A DNA stretch of 64,000 bases from Dimorphilus gyrociliatus (taxonomy: Eukaryota; Annelida; Polychaeta; Dinophilidae), in the NCBI GenBank assembly GCA_904063045.1, contig CAJFCJ010000032.1, positions 232,612 through 296,611 of the forward strand, given 5' to 3'. This document shows positions 47,083-58,581 of the stretch, piece after piece. Each line of letters begins with the position of its first letter. Position 1 is the first letter of the stretch. A model generated the notes under the pieces. That model was given only the letters and a program-made list of their open reading frames with translations. It searched no databases and was not told where the DNA came from. Both the position numbers and the translations under genes were made by a program.

Positions 47083-48341
47083 TATAAATTATATATTATC
47101 TTCCCTCGAAAGAGACAATATTAAATATACGTATAATAATGAATATACATATACAATAGAAATATTAACCTTGAATAACACTAATTGACTATTTTGTGCT
47201 TAGTAAATAAAACAAAGTCATAATCATTTTTTTGTGGAGAAAATTCCGTTTTATTTTTTTTTCAAAAAATTAGCTGCAGATTCATGTATATATATAAATT
47301 GACCTATATATAATATAAGTCTATTTATAATTATGAGTACATGCGCATATGTTATTTAACAATATTAAACATCAAATAGCTTGCTTGTATAAGATTCATA
47401 CAAGAAGTTTTCTTTGTACATGTATCCCAATATTTATGCAGTTATTTTAGTGCAAGATGAAATCACCAAATATAATTATAATTTGCAATAATATAGAAAA
47501 TTTACAATAAAGATATATATATATATATATTTGTGTATATTCGTCACCTTTAATATTTAAACTACTTGCTATAACGAAAATACAATAGAGATCTAAAACA
47601 GAAACGAATATCACTAATATAATGCTACATATATATATATATTCCTATAATCATATATTGATATTTTTATACATGAAATTTAACGTTTTAATATTCTTTC
47701 CATACACGCGGAAGACACGCATGATAACTGATAGATTTAAACTAAACTCAAACAAACAAGCAATAAAAGTATTTATATTCCATGCAAAAAACGTTATTGT
47801 AGCATGCAAAATTAAAATACTATTCAAATACCGATCTTATTTTTTAATTAACATATAAATTACTCTTCCTTTCTTTTCTATAAAATAACAAAAAAATAGA
47901 TGACAAAGATTTCCGAAGGAAAAAATAGAAATAACTTTTAATTTCACTTTTCTATAAATAAACTCAGATTAATTATTTTTATGTGTTTTTTTCTTCATTT
48001 TCAGGAAAGATTGAACGATTTTTGAACAGCATTTCTAAAAAGTTACGGGAAAAAACAACACAAATGGGCGTGAAATGTTAATGAAGTGTTTTTTTTATTA
48101 TTTACTTATTTATCTTCAATGGGCTGATTATGGGCGTCCAATTCTTATGGTTAATATAGAATTGAATTGGCAGTGTCTAATATCTTGATTTATATAAATT
48201 GTTTAAAGGTAGTTAAATAGGTTTGAATTAACTTTCATTCTTGACTATTTGTGATATGGTTTATGAGAGAAGGACAGCCTTTAAATAATCAGAGATGGAA
48301 TAATGTAGTGACTAAACATGCGAAAAGATGCTTGAAAAGCA

Positions 48342-48483
48342 TGACGTTAACGTCAGCCACACTTCAAGTGGCAATAGTGATGTCTATCCACTCGTTCTCC
48401 AGCCACGCTTCAAGTGGCATGTGATGTCTGATATAATAATCATTGATGTGCTTTATAACACTTCAAGTGGCTTGTGATGTCGT
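48342..48483. repeat. Palindrome followed by three copies of a 28-bp motif
   Basis: TGACGTTAACGTCA (48342-48355, perfect palindrome) is followed by three spaced copies of a unit with core ACTTCAAGTGGC then GTGATGTC, near 48361, 48407 and 48459. The first two copies carry GCCAC ahead of the core, pairing with GTGGC. TCAAGTGG is an NK-2-type homeodomain core. This looks like a degenerate minisatellite or a clustered regulatory element. Confidence 0.5.
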
Positions 48484-48839
48484 GTGAAGAATATATCTTC
48501 TATTTCCGCCCATTTTTAGTAAGCATGCACACGCGGAAAACTATTCAAAATATTACTGGAGATAAATCTAAAATAAAACAAAACATGCAAAAGTGCTGTA
48601 CATAGATCCTTTTTGCAGATATTTATTTCCTTAGATATTGAATCTGCTTCTTTTATCTTAAATAAAATTAGAAATATTCCACGTTTTTCTTTAATAATAA
48701 ACTAATAGTTGTTGAAATTTTAAACTATAAAACCTTTCTTTTTTTTAATTTTCTATGATATCCAAAGGCAAAATAACTGCAAAAAATCTAACATTTCTTT
48801 CAACTACAGTTTGTCATGAATAAAGAAAAAATAAAAGAT

Positions 48840-48935
48840 AATATATATATATATATATATATTAAATATATATATCTATATGTATACTAATATATATATA
48901 TATATATATTAGTACATATATAATAGATTTATATA

Positions 48936-48976
<41 letters not shown>
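48840..48976. repeat. Long (TA)n tract
   Basis: The longest TA-rich microsatellite in the window, about 135 bp with few interruptions, just past the NRF gene stop. Confidence 0.9.
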
Positions 48977-48980
<4 letters not shown>

Positions 48981-49001
48981 TATATAACACTTGTTTCCGG
49001 C

Positions 49002-51204
49002 CTATTTTGGTACTAAAAATAATCTTCCGTCTTTTGTCTGCTCTAAAGTATAGTCATCGATATTGTTAGATCCTCCGGATGGTTTTGGAAGAAAATCAAA
49101 AACCATCGAATACATTTCATTGATTTTGTTCTCACATGTGTTTACTTCATGTCTTAACTCTTCCTGTTCATTTGTCAAACTCTTACACTTATCTCGAAGT
49201 TCTAAAACTTCCGATTCTAAAGTTCCAATGGCATCCATCTTCCTTTTCCTGCAACTTTGAGCAGCCATTTTATTTTTGCCTCTTCTTCTTATATCTTTAA
49301 TAAGCTGTAGCTGAGCTTCGTTTAATGAATGATTCGTGATCAAGTCGTTAAATTCATCGACTGGAGAGTTAATAATTTGTGCCATCGTAAAGGGAATGTT
49401 TAGAGCTCTTGCTCTTTTTTCATCTTTACTCCTTCCCCTATTCGAACAGTTTACACTTTTGTCTAATGATACAGATAGCGTTTTCTCCTTGAATTGTTCA
49501 GTTGCTTTATCAAGAGCTGTTGAGTCTGGCGAGGTCTGATTACCCTCAGCCCCTTCGCAAGGCGTGTAGGGTACATTCTGAAAATGAATCAAACAGGTAA
49601 ATCACAAGGTCACACTTCAAGTTTAATCTTGTCTATCAATAGACACCAAAATAATTATATCATGTGTTTTACGTAGAGAAAATCCTTTTGGCTGTAAAAG
49701 TCATTGTTCCAGCATAAACCGGATGTAGACGCTGCTCTTCTAGAAGAGCCTTTTGTTTCATTATAAGACTTTTAACGTCAAAAACGAAAAAGATTTTCCC
49801 TGTATGAAATCTTTAAAATACTCAACTGTTAACTCGTAAAATGTTAATGAATAAAAATTCATAAACGGAATTACTAAACTAAAACCAAAGCCGACATTGA
49901 GTAGGTCGCTGCCATACCAGCGTGCCTTCTCAAAGTTAATTTCTAAATGAAGGATAACGCCGATAAGATCACAATTTATCTTATGTTTAAACAATAATTA
50001 TGATCTAAAGGTCGATTTTATAATCTAACGTCATGATCGTAGAGAGAAAAAAAGAATAGAATAAGAGCTTATCTTACCTCTGTATGTAAATTATCAGCGC
50101 TCTTATCTGAAGGTTTGTGACCTGCGAAAAAAAATCTATTTATATATCTATATAATTTATTTAACACAATTAAATATTATAAAATAATGGAATGGTTTTT
50201 CTCTTTTTTCACTCAATGAGTTTACTGTTCTTTCTTTGAAAAAAATAAATGTACTTTGCCTAATGATAGGCAATTTAATAATTAATAACCTATATTTAAA
50301 AAACTAAACACCTGTAATTAATATTAGCTATTAAAACTCAATTTTAAGCTTGTCACAAAGTAATTCGGCATTAAATTCGTTGTTTGTTACTAAATATGCT
50401 TTTTGGACTTTGAGCGGACAAAAAGTAGTATTTATATCACAAAAATCAATTTAGTAATATTAATATATAAAAGTTAAACTCAACAAAAATAAATATTGAC
50501 ATTTGATACATTAATGCAACATTTTAACCTATATATTTTTCAATGTGATTTTATATAAAAAGCTGCCCGATTAATCAAATCTATTGCAATTTACTAAATT
50601 AAGTTTTAAAACATTACAAACATATTAAAACTACATCTTCTGTGCAAATAAAATATTTATACTTACTCATAAAATGTAAGGTGTCAACATCACTTGATTG
50701 ACTAGCTAATAATTCCATTAAAAGCTTTCGCTTTTCAATTACTTATTTAAGGAGAAAAAAGAAGATCATTAAGTCAATGTACACAGTATAAGATACTTTT
50801 TTTTAAACAATAGTTTACAAGAAAAAAGTATTCTATTTACCCGTTTCCGGCTTTATTTCACTTTCATTTTTTAATCTTAAATCTTTCAACTCATTACTTT
50901 CAGATTTAGTTAGGATACTATGCAAAATTGGATGGGATGAATCAGATCTACTGGATAAAGAGTCCGATTCAGGGTTTAAGAAATAATCTTCAATTTCCAT
51001 GAACGAAATCGCTTCACCTCCACTGCCATGCATCATTTCTCCAGTCTCGTTATCCACAAAAATTCCACCAGATAAACTATCTTTAGTTAATTCATCGGAT
51101 ACTTCCACAACATTTTTTGCTACTTTGATAATTGAATAACTTTCAGACATCTGAGCTATACCGATGTCAACATCCTGCTGAACAAGGATGTTATTTACAT
51201 CCAT
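49002..51204 (-). CDS. NFE2L2: CNC-bZIP transcription factor, NRF2/cap'n'collar-like, short form
   Basis: Four coding exons: 51204-50841, 50741-50667, 50121-50078, 49577-49002 (352 aa; phases 1, 1, 0). The N-terminus is a Neh2-like degron: QQDVDIG (9-15, DLG-type) and ETGE (53-56), the two KEAP1-binding motifs. The CNC region (212-255, KDEKRARALNIPF, then FNDLI) leads into the basic region RRRGKNKMAAQSCRKRK (258-274) and a leucine zipper. The end DGRLFLVPK is the Neh3 tail. Function: antioxidant and detoxification genes as a heterodimer with small Maf. It is much shorter than vertebrate NRF2 (about 600 aa), with little room for Neh4/Neh5 activation domains. AAQSC replaces the usual AAQNC. An acceptor (TTTAATAG) 14 bp before the ATG implies a 5' leader exon further upstream. 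Confidence 0.92.
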
Positions 51205-51218
51205 TCTTGAAAAATGGC

Positions 51219-53524
51219 CTATTAAAGAAAAAATAATAAGACAAAATATCATATACTTATAAAAAAAATAGGCGACCTATTTTTCCTGAATAGATAAACG
51301 TCTTACAAAAGAGTTTATAAGCAAATACATATATAATAAAATATTGAAATTTTTTCTCAAGAACTGTCTTTATTGATTAACTATAATTATTACTTAGAGA
51401 TTGTTCATTCACCTCTTTTATAAAGTCTATTAAATATCACGACAAATGTACAGTAAAGCTATGCTAAACACTCAGTTCCCCATTGCTACGTCATAATATT
51501 GAAAAAAACGTAGATACAACATTGTAAAGTTAGTAGAATGTCCTCCAATAAAAAAAGATCAAAAACTAACAATATCAACAATAGGTAAATAATTAATTGT
51601 TCTCTTTCTAAAATGAAACTCCCTAATCTTTTATTAAATATGGTCCATTTTGAAAATGTTGTTTTCTATATGTTCATATATCTAAATTTTAAGATTTTGT
51701 GAGTACTAATTTCTTTATCCAATACAACGAGAAAAAGTAGGACATTCGTGCTGTTTTGCCTTTCTTATTTAGACTCCAATAAAATACAAAACATAATGAG
51801 ATCTCTTTAACCGACAATAGTGGCTTGTTCAAATTACTATCTACCTGGCCCTTAACTTTGTATCCTAAGGAGAGAGACTCCAAAAATATTAGATATTTTT
51901 CTTCTAGCCTTACTATCATTATCCTTGTAGCAAAAAAGAAAACCATTAGAATAACTAAGCATATAACCGAAAGCATTACTTATAGATTTCTTTTGCAGGA
52001 ATATAACTAAAACATTATGAAAAGTAATAGGAGAAAACTACCGAAATCCTATAAATATTGCAAACCAAGATTAGGAGTATCGACGTTCTAAAATTAGGCA
52101 TATGAAAACCTACCGATTTTCTATTTCTCTCAGTACAGAATAATTAAACAAGCACACTAATCGTAAATGGAAAAATACAACACCGATATATTTTTTTATT
52201 ATCAATAAAGTAAAAGAAGATAATGAAATAAACAGATAATTTATAAAAATTTGGTATTATTCACACGTTTGTAAGAAAATCTATAAAAGGAAAAATATCA
52301 TCTTAGGTCTACATATTTTATCTCTTAATTAATTTATTCATAAAGAAATCAATTATTAATCAACCACAAAATCTTTATTTTAGATATATAAATTATAATA
52401 GAAGAGTTAATAATTTAATGATAATATTCAAGTAATTATATAGATATTGCAGGCGGGGTGGGGGAAGGGTAAAGAGGGAGTCGCAATTATTAATAAATTT
52501 ATTATTATAGACTTACTAGATTGTAATTAGTCACTTTCTTTATATAAATGAAGAATTATCTGAAAAGCTTAAGTTTAAACAAAATGCTAAGAATAAAAAT
52601 GTGTATTGATCGTTTTCAAGATATTTACCAAAACAGAATTTTCTTTCAATATAACACAAAAAAGTAGCACGACTTTTACAACGGCCTATTTTCTTTCAGA
52701 TGTATTTTGAATCGAACGACTTAGCAATTATAGTCTCATCGCCTTATTTTCTCTTTTTTAGTATCATACGAACTCATAACTAGACACTAGGCGATAAGTG
52801 TTACAAAGATTACAGATCCCTCAATCGCATATTTATCAATACTTACATTTAATAAAATTAGCAACTACGGCGTACTTATCGATTAATTGATATGCGTGTA
52901 TTGCAACACATTACGTAACATCTTAAGGCAAAACGTATCAATCCTATATGTGGAAAACGAGTAGAGTGTCTACGTTTTATTCACTTACTTCAACAGTGTC
53001 ATAAGCAGCAATATTACGCATTTGTCAACTGGTGTTATTCGAAATTAGACCAAATAAAAGCTTCTCAAGCCACGAACCTATTCTTCCTAGCCGCCATGTT
53101 AATTTCAAGTAGTGCCATCTATTACAAACAATTCAAACTAGATGTACTTCGCAGTTTTCAAAAAAAATGGCGCCTATTCCCAACTCAACCGCGCCATTTT
53201 AAAATATGCTTCCCATTTTGAAATAGATTTTATTTTTATTCAAGTTAATTAAAGGTTAACTTTAGAAATTCGTCAGGACATATACTTAAGCATATATCAC
53301 TTTTTTGTTTTTTTACATTAAATCAGTGAAAAAATTATGCATTTATATGTTTTTTTAAAACTCCAATCATTTGCAGGAATCATTTACTTCAATCGTTTGA
53401 TTTATTCTATTTTCTTCTTTTCGCGTAAAATATAAATCTGAAGAAAAAGTTAATATATGAATAAATTAAATATTTTTCCCGCGATTTTTTTATTTATTAG
53501 AAAATGAAAACAAAAAATGAACTT
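51219..53524. other. NRF 5' region
   Basis: 2.3 kb that should hold the NRF leader exon, its intron and promoter. The likely promoter is 53090-53205: GCCGCCATG (53090), CTCF-like AGTGCCATCTATTA (53111-53124), AAAATGGCGCC (53164-53174) and GCGCCATTTT (53191-53200). TTTTTCCCGCGA at 53474-53484 is E2F-like. The minus-strand ORF at 51689-51976 (hydrophobic start) could not be joined in phase. Confidence 0.5.
53111..53124 (-). promoter_or_regulatory. CTCF-like motif in the probable NRF promoter
   Basis: On the minus strand it reads TAATAGATGGCACT, flanked by several ATGGCGCC / GGCGCCAT-type elements. Confidence 0.35.
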
Positions 53525-55539
53525 TTACCTCCTTGAGTTGATGAATTTAATAATTAGATGAACAATAAATGGCCATGCAATAAAAAAAGCCATATTCTTA
53601 AAAGTCGTATTTGCTGAAAAAGGCCACCATGATGAGTTTTCCCTGTCACTTTTTTCAGAGCTTCGTCTACTTCTTGGTTGTCTTGTTAGTGATAATGTTT
53701 CTAAAGTATTTAGTCGAGTCAGGACGGAATTCATATCTTGTTGCAATCTGACCAGTGCTATTGCAATTCTTTCGTTAACTTCTTGAGCATAAGGAGAGTT
53801 AGGAGCTAATTTAAGTACATAAACAGTATATGAATTAGATTTCGAATAAAAACGATAGCATAGTGTATATTGATAAAACTTTAGAATATATAATTACAGT
53901 TTTGTGGATAATTTGGCGGCCGCCCTCCAGAAGAAGAGTATAAAAGTGCCTGATTTGCGCTGGGTTGTTCGTTTAGCCACATTCTTTGTGCTTGTGATGC
54001 TGAGAGACTTTCACCGGATGGTTGTCTAACTTGTTCGTTTGTCTGGGCGTTTTCTCCACCTGATTATGCAATTATCGAATCTTATTATACTAATCAATTT
54101 TTCTAAGAAGTAAGTTATACTTAGATAAGATTCCACTTACCTCTTGCTGATATTAAATCAAAAGGTCCATTACTGTTTAAGACTTTATTATCAACAATAG
54201 GTTCTTGACTAGTGTCGCAAAATTCATCGTCGCTCGTTGCTGGACTTGATAAGCTTTCACCGTCTGATCCTACTAAAAAAGTCAATATTTTTAAAAGTGT
54301 TGAAACTTCACATTGATTAAAGATTTACAAACCATTTGAGGTATTTCTGCGCGGCTTGTAATCAGGTTTTTTCGGTACGTCATTAGCGTCTGTCTTAATT
54401 TTATCCTTATTCTTATTATAATCATCACCTTCATCATCGTCGTCGTCATCATCGTCGCCATCGTCCCCGTCTGAATTTGAATTTCCATTCCTGATATGCC
54501 CATGACCATTTAAAGCGCTTCCATTACCATTTTCTAATCCATTTGATAAAGAGTCGACAGATTTCGTTCGTTTTGCTAATCTCTTTCCCTGTATATTATA
54601 TTTTAAAGTACAAAAGAACCTTTAAAGAGTATTCTAGCCAAAGAATATCAATATCAATAATATTTGATAACTTTCATTTCATTTTTTTTAAATTTATCTA
54701 ATATTTTTCAATTACCTTTATCGCTAAATTTTTTGCTTCTTTAGTTCCAATGGTCGAACCGTTTTCATCAACAATTTCATAAAAGTTTCCTAATTTCTCA
54801 ACAAATTCTGACACCATATTTGTGTGAGGCATTGCTTCAATTATCTAATATATACATAGTTATTACTAATATAATTATATTGTAAAAGCTTTTGCATGTA
54901 TTTGCATCAAGAATTTTATACAAACTTTTTTTAACTCTTCTACATACTTGGTCATTGCTTCTTCTTCTGGCATATCTCCTAATTTGTGCCAGGCTTCCCT
55001 ATAAAATACATGCATGTTTTAAAATGTACAGAGATTGAAAACTATATATGTATATAGATATGTTTCTATTCTTTTCATTCAATCGATTAATTTACAAACC
55101 ATTTCGCTTTATTTATTACGTCATAAAATGCAGGCTTTGCTTTTGTGCACTTTCCTTCTGTTGCCTGCTTATAATAACCATAGAACATCAACATCATGGA
55201 ATGTGAAGGCTGGAACGATCCTGCCATTTGTGAAACTAAAAATAATTTTTACATTAACAATCCTCGTGATGCTTTTGCTAGTATTAAATATCAGAAAATG
55301 ATATTTAATTAGTACTGAAATCATCAGTGAAAAGCATCAAAGCTGTCTTACGCGATCAAGAGTTCACTCAATTAGAGCATTGATTAATATAATAAGAAAT
55401 TAACGATCTAATTTATCATTAAATAATTTGGATTAGTAACTATTTTCTGATTAAGTGACAAACCATTTTTGGGTAAACTATGAATAACATTAACTGCAGC
55501 TTCAAATTTTTCCCTAGGAGACGATATTGGCGCAGCCAT
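53525..55539 (-). CDS. ACBD5: ACBD5, acyl-CoA-binding peroxisomal tail-anchored protein
   Basis: Eight exons (409 aa): 55539-55464, 55220-55100, 54998-54926, 54844-54716, 54588-54333, 54272-54141, 54059-53898, 53805-53525; all phases agree. The acyl-CoA-binding domain is at about 5-95 (REKFEAAVNVIHSLPKNGSF, then FYGYYKQATEGKCT, WHKLGDM, AMTKYVEELK). An acidic stretch of aspartates lies in exon 5. An FFAT-like motif DDEFCDTS (233-240) would bind VAP on the ER, as in vertebrate ACBD5. A coiled coil (RIAIALVRLQQDMNSVLTRL) precedes SSWWPF and a C-terminal membrane anchor (about 388-405) with basic end NSRR, typical of peroxisomal tail anchors. Known role: very-long-chain acyl-CoA delivery and ER-peroxisome tethering. 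ATGG sits in an AAAATGGC context. An E2F-like TGGCGGGAAA lies 72 bp upstream. Confidence 0.95.
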
Positions 55540-55610
55540 TTTGTAAACTGCTTCTAGTGTTTACTGAATAGAGCATGAATATTTATTTAGCAGAGGTCAA
55601 TGTCACATTG

Positions 55611-55620
55611 TGGCGGGAAA
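55611..55620 (+). promoter_or_regulatory. E2F-like site upstream of ACBD5
   Basis: TGGCGGGAAA, 72 bp before the ACBD5 ATG and in the short gap after EPHX4. Confidence 0.4.
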
Positions 55621-55833
55621 GTCTTTTTTTGAATACGTTTGACTATTATGTATTTTATTCAAAATCTCAGATATTATTAATATATGCACAGAATGTAAAA
55701 AAGAAATTGAAGCATCTAATTAGGAAGTTTTGTTAAAATGCTTCCAAGCTCTAAGATGTATTTAAAAAATAATGAAGACAAGACAACAGGAAATATGTCT
55801 GCTTTATCTTTTCTATAGTCGGCTAAAGTGTGT

Positions 55834-57285
55834 TTATAGTTTAGAATCATTTGTTTCAGAAATAAATTTATCTATAGATTTGTTCACTTGTTCTGGGTTA
55901 TCTTGTTGCACCCAGTGGCTAGCTCCATCAACGTAATCTACACTAGAACGAGCCTCGACAAATTTACAAGATAGTTCAGCCATCGAAGTGCTTAGTGCAC
56001 CATCCTTTGTACCCCATATAACAAGAGATGGAACTTTTATGGTTCTTCTATACTCTTTAGGAATAATATAACGGAATGTAGCTCTGTAGTAATTGATAGT
56101 AGCAGTTAAGGCTCCCGGTTGTGAGATAGAATAAATGAAAGCTTCCATTTCTTCTTCTGTTAAAGACCTCTGCTGAAGTCCCATTTGCTTACTGCAAAAT
56201 ACTTTGCGAATAAAACCATAATCGGATAATTTTATCAAAAATTCGGGCAGATAAGGTATTTGAAAAAAAAACATGTACCAAGATTTCAAGAATTGTTTAC
56301 GGTCTGTCTTTAAAATTTTTTGGAATGCTGTACCTGAGAAGAAAATTAAATTCTTTATATAAAAAGCTTTATTACTTCATAACAAATAGTATTTTACCTT
56401 GAGGACAATTGCAAATAATTAATTTATTTATTATTTCTGGATATTTAGCTGCTACAGACCAAGCAACTGCACCACCCCAATCGTGTGCTACCAATACACA
56501 ATTTTTGTACCCCAATGCTTCCATAACATCTTTAACGTCCTCAACAAGATAAGGAATCCAATAGTTTTGAACTCCCTCCGGTTTTCCAGATTCTCCATAC
56601 CCTCTCATGTCTATTGCAACAGTTCTAAATTTACTCTTGAAGTACGATATCTGGTGACGCCAAGAGTACCAATTTTCAGGAAAGCCGTGAAGAAATATCA
56701 TCAATGGAGAATTGGCATTACCAGCCGCAACATAATGAATTTTCACGCCAGTTGATGTTGTGGTAAAACTATGTATGCCATATTCATCGTCTGATAAGCA
56801 AGCGGGAGCTAATCGGTGATCATTAACCGTAAAAATCTTTTTCGGTCCTGTTAATGTATTCGAATGCAATTTTAAAAAAATAACAACATCGACATCAACT
56901 GTTAATATTACTATTTCTATCTCTTTTATTTATTACAGTCTTAACATCAAAACACTAAAGATTTAGTTTTTGTTTAAAAAAAATTCAATCAAAGTAGGTT
57001 TAAAAAAATTGTTATGCAATAGAAACCTCATAAAAGTCATACCAATAAATTATATCTTTTATACGCTGTCTTATTTGTATAAAAAAACAATTCTAAAGTT
57101 AAATAAATATTAATTTTGAAGGTGACCATAATAATGACCCTATCTTACTAGAACCAAAGTTTACCTTTCTTGATAAGACTTATGACGAAGTTAACAAGAG
57201 AGACAGTAGACCAAAATGTTCCGATTGCAAGCGATACACCAAACTGTATTTTTGGGACCGATTTGGGCTCTCCAAAAGTAGGCAT
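55834..57285 (-). CDS. EPHX4: EPHX4-type epoxide hydrolase (alpha/beta hydrolase)
   Basis: Three exons: 57285-57165, 56847-56398, 56333-55834 (356 aa; human EPHX4 has 362). An N-terminal membrane anchor (about 14-36) is followed by the alpha/beta-hydrolase fold: oxyanion-hole HGFPENW (94-100), MRGYGESGKP, nucleophile Asp 163 in AHDWGG, cap region with FSQPGAL-like SQPGALTATINYYR (catalytic-type Tyr), acid Asp 301 in WGTKDG and His 330 in ASHWVQQD. All catalytic residues are present. It would hydrolyse lipid epoxides at the ER membrane; the natural substrate of EPHX4 is not established. It starts 661 bp from COX4 on the other strand, so the two share a promoter region. ACBD5 begins 294 bp downstream of its stop. 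Confidence 0.94.
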
Positions 57286-57945
57286 TATATGAGAAAAGTT
57301 TACTTCAAAAGTGAACTGTAATGTGTTACAGTTCGCATAGGAAACGGAACTCCCAATATATGTTAAACATTTATATTAAATAGATGTCACCACTGTTTTA
57401 CTACTTTGTCTTACGAGAAAGAACGTGACTTTTACACCGCCATTTTGGATCAGACGGCGTTGGAAATAAAAGGTTTGTTTTTAATCTCTTATTTCTCAAG
57501 ACTGAGTTGCTAACTAATAAGTCCATGATAATGATAAATAGTGAAAAAATAAAAAAATGCTAAACAAAAGTGTATGTTGAAGCTTATCATACTTAGATTT
57601 AGATGTTATTAGTACTATACTCTTTGACCGGGCATTGCTAAAAAGACTATTTCTGTTGATAAAATCATATTAATCTTCTGGATAACGAATAGCTGAAGAC
57701 TTTCGGATACACTCTTATAATCATATTGAGGGTTACAACTGAATATTTCCAACTTTATTATTGTTTGTCCTTGGTTAAGGTCGGAGTGTCGTCTGCTAAA
57801 GAGAAATCGTGTCTTATTTAGAATTCAGGAATTAATTTAAAAATCTTGTTCTTTTTCTGTTAAATTTTTCAGTTATTATTTCCTTGAATTCAAAACACAA
57901 AAAGTTGGTCTTTAATTATAATTTTGTATCTTATAGAATAGGAAT
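57286..57945. promoter_or_regulatory. Bidirectional promoter region of EPHX4 and COX4
   Basis: 660 bp between divergent starts. CCGCCATTTT at 57437-57446 (YY1-like AAAATGGCGG on the other strand) lies in a short GC-richer block 57420-57470. On the COX4 side, an acceptor-like TTATAG ends at 57936, nine bases before the ATG, so a 5' leader intron or trans-splicing is possible. Confidence 0.5.
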
Positions 57946-58581
57946 ATGGCATTCCAACTATCAAGACACGCAATTACCATCTCCCGTCGAGCACTCTCTA
58001 CCAGCCTCGTCAAGTCTCAATCTGCCAAGGCTCCCGCTTTGAATCAAGAGCAAGTGGACAGTTACTATCCAAAAATAGGCAACCGAGATATCGTTGGTTT
58101 TGGATTCAATGGAAATCCCAACTACCAAGATAGACCAGAATTTCCTGCTCCAGCAGTCCGTTGGGCCCCCAATACTGAAGAAATACAAGCTCTTAGGCAG
58201 AAGGAAGCTGGTGATTGGAGTAAACTTTCAATGGAAGAAAAAAAAGCCTTATATAGGGCTAGCTTCAGACATACTTATGCCGAAATGAAGGCCCCAACTG
58301 GAGAATGGAAGAGCATTCTTGCAGGAACTTTATTAGGATGTGCTGTAGCCGGATGGTTTATGGTTTGGCTTAAAGCTTATGGTAAACAATCAATCTTTGT
58401 CTAATTTAAGTTGAAAACCATTTATTTTCCATTGAATATTTCAGTATATCCTTCCTTGCCTGTATCTATCACTGACGAATGGAAGGAGGACATGTTAGAG
58501 AAAGCAATTAAACAACAGCAGAATCCTGTCGAAGGTGTTGCATCTAAATGGGATTATGAAAGTAATCGTTGGAAGAACTGA
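57946..58581 (+). CDS. COX4I1: Cytochrome c oxidase subunit 4 (COX4)
   Basis: Two exons, 57946-58381 and 58445-58581 (190 aa), intron 63 bp, phase 1. The N-terminus is a mitochondrial targeting sequence (Arg-rich, ISRRALSTSLVKS). The mature part has YYPKIGNRDIVGFG, the RALRQKE-like QALRQKEAGDWSKLS, EEKKALYRASFRHTYAEM, one membrane helix (about 123-142, ILAGTLLGCAVAGWFMVWL) and the conserved C-terminus, from exon 2: VYPSLPVSITDEWKEDML, then QNPVEGVASKWDYE. It is a nuclear subunit of respiratory complex IV in the inner mitochondrial membrane. Human COX4I1 has 169 aa. AATAAAATAA near 58652 is the polyadenylation signal. Confidence 0.96.

Larger units (their letters stand above)
46941..49001. other. 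SNX4 upstream / NRF downstream region
   Basis: 2 kb. The E2F-like site is at 47071-47082, a motif-repeat cluster is at 48342-48483, and long (TA)n lies at 48840-48976. The ORF at 47622-47858 is noise. Confidence 0.6.

Noticed and set aside
49761..49994. Minus-strand ORF in the NRF intron
   Set aside because: No splice sites in the required phase 0/0 frame and no similarity to NRF activation domains that I can see.
51689..51976. Minus-strand ORF with hydrophobic N-terminus, considered as an NRF1-like membrane-anchored first exon
   Set aside because: All its GT donors are phase 0, but the next NRF exon needs phase 1, so joining would break the frame.
54291..54509. Met/Thr/Ile-rich minus-strand ORF
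   Set aside because: Out-of-frame reading of the aspartate-rich exon 5 of ACBD5.
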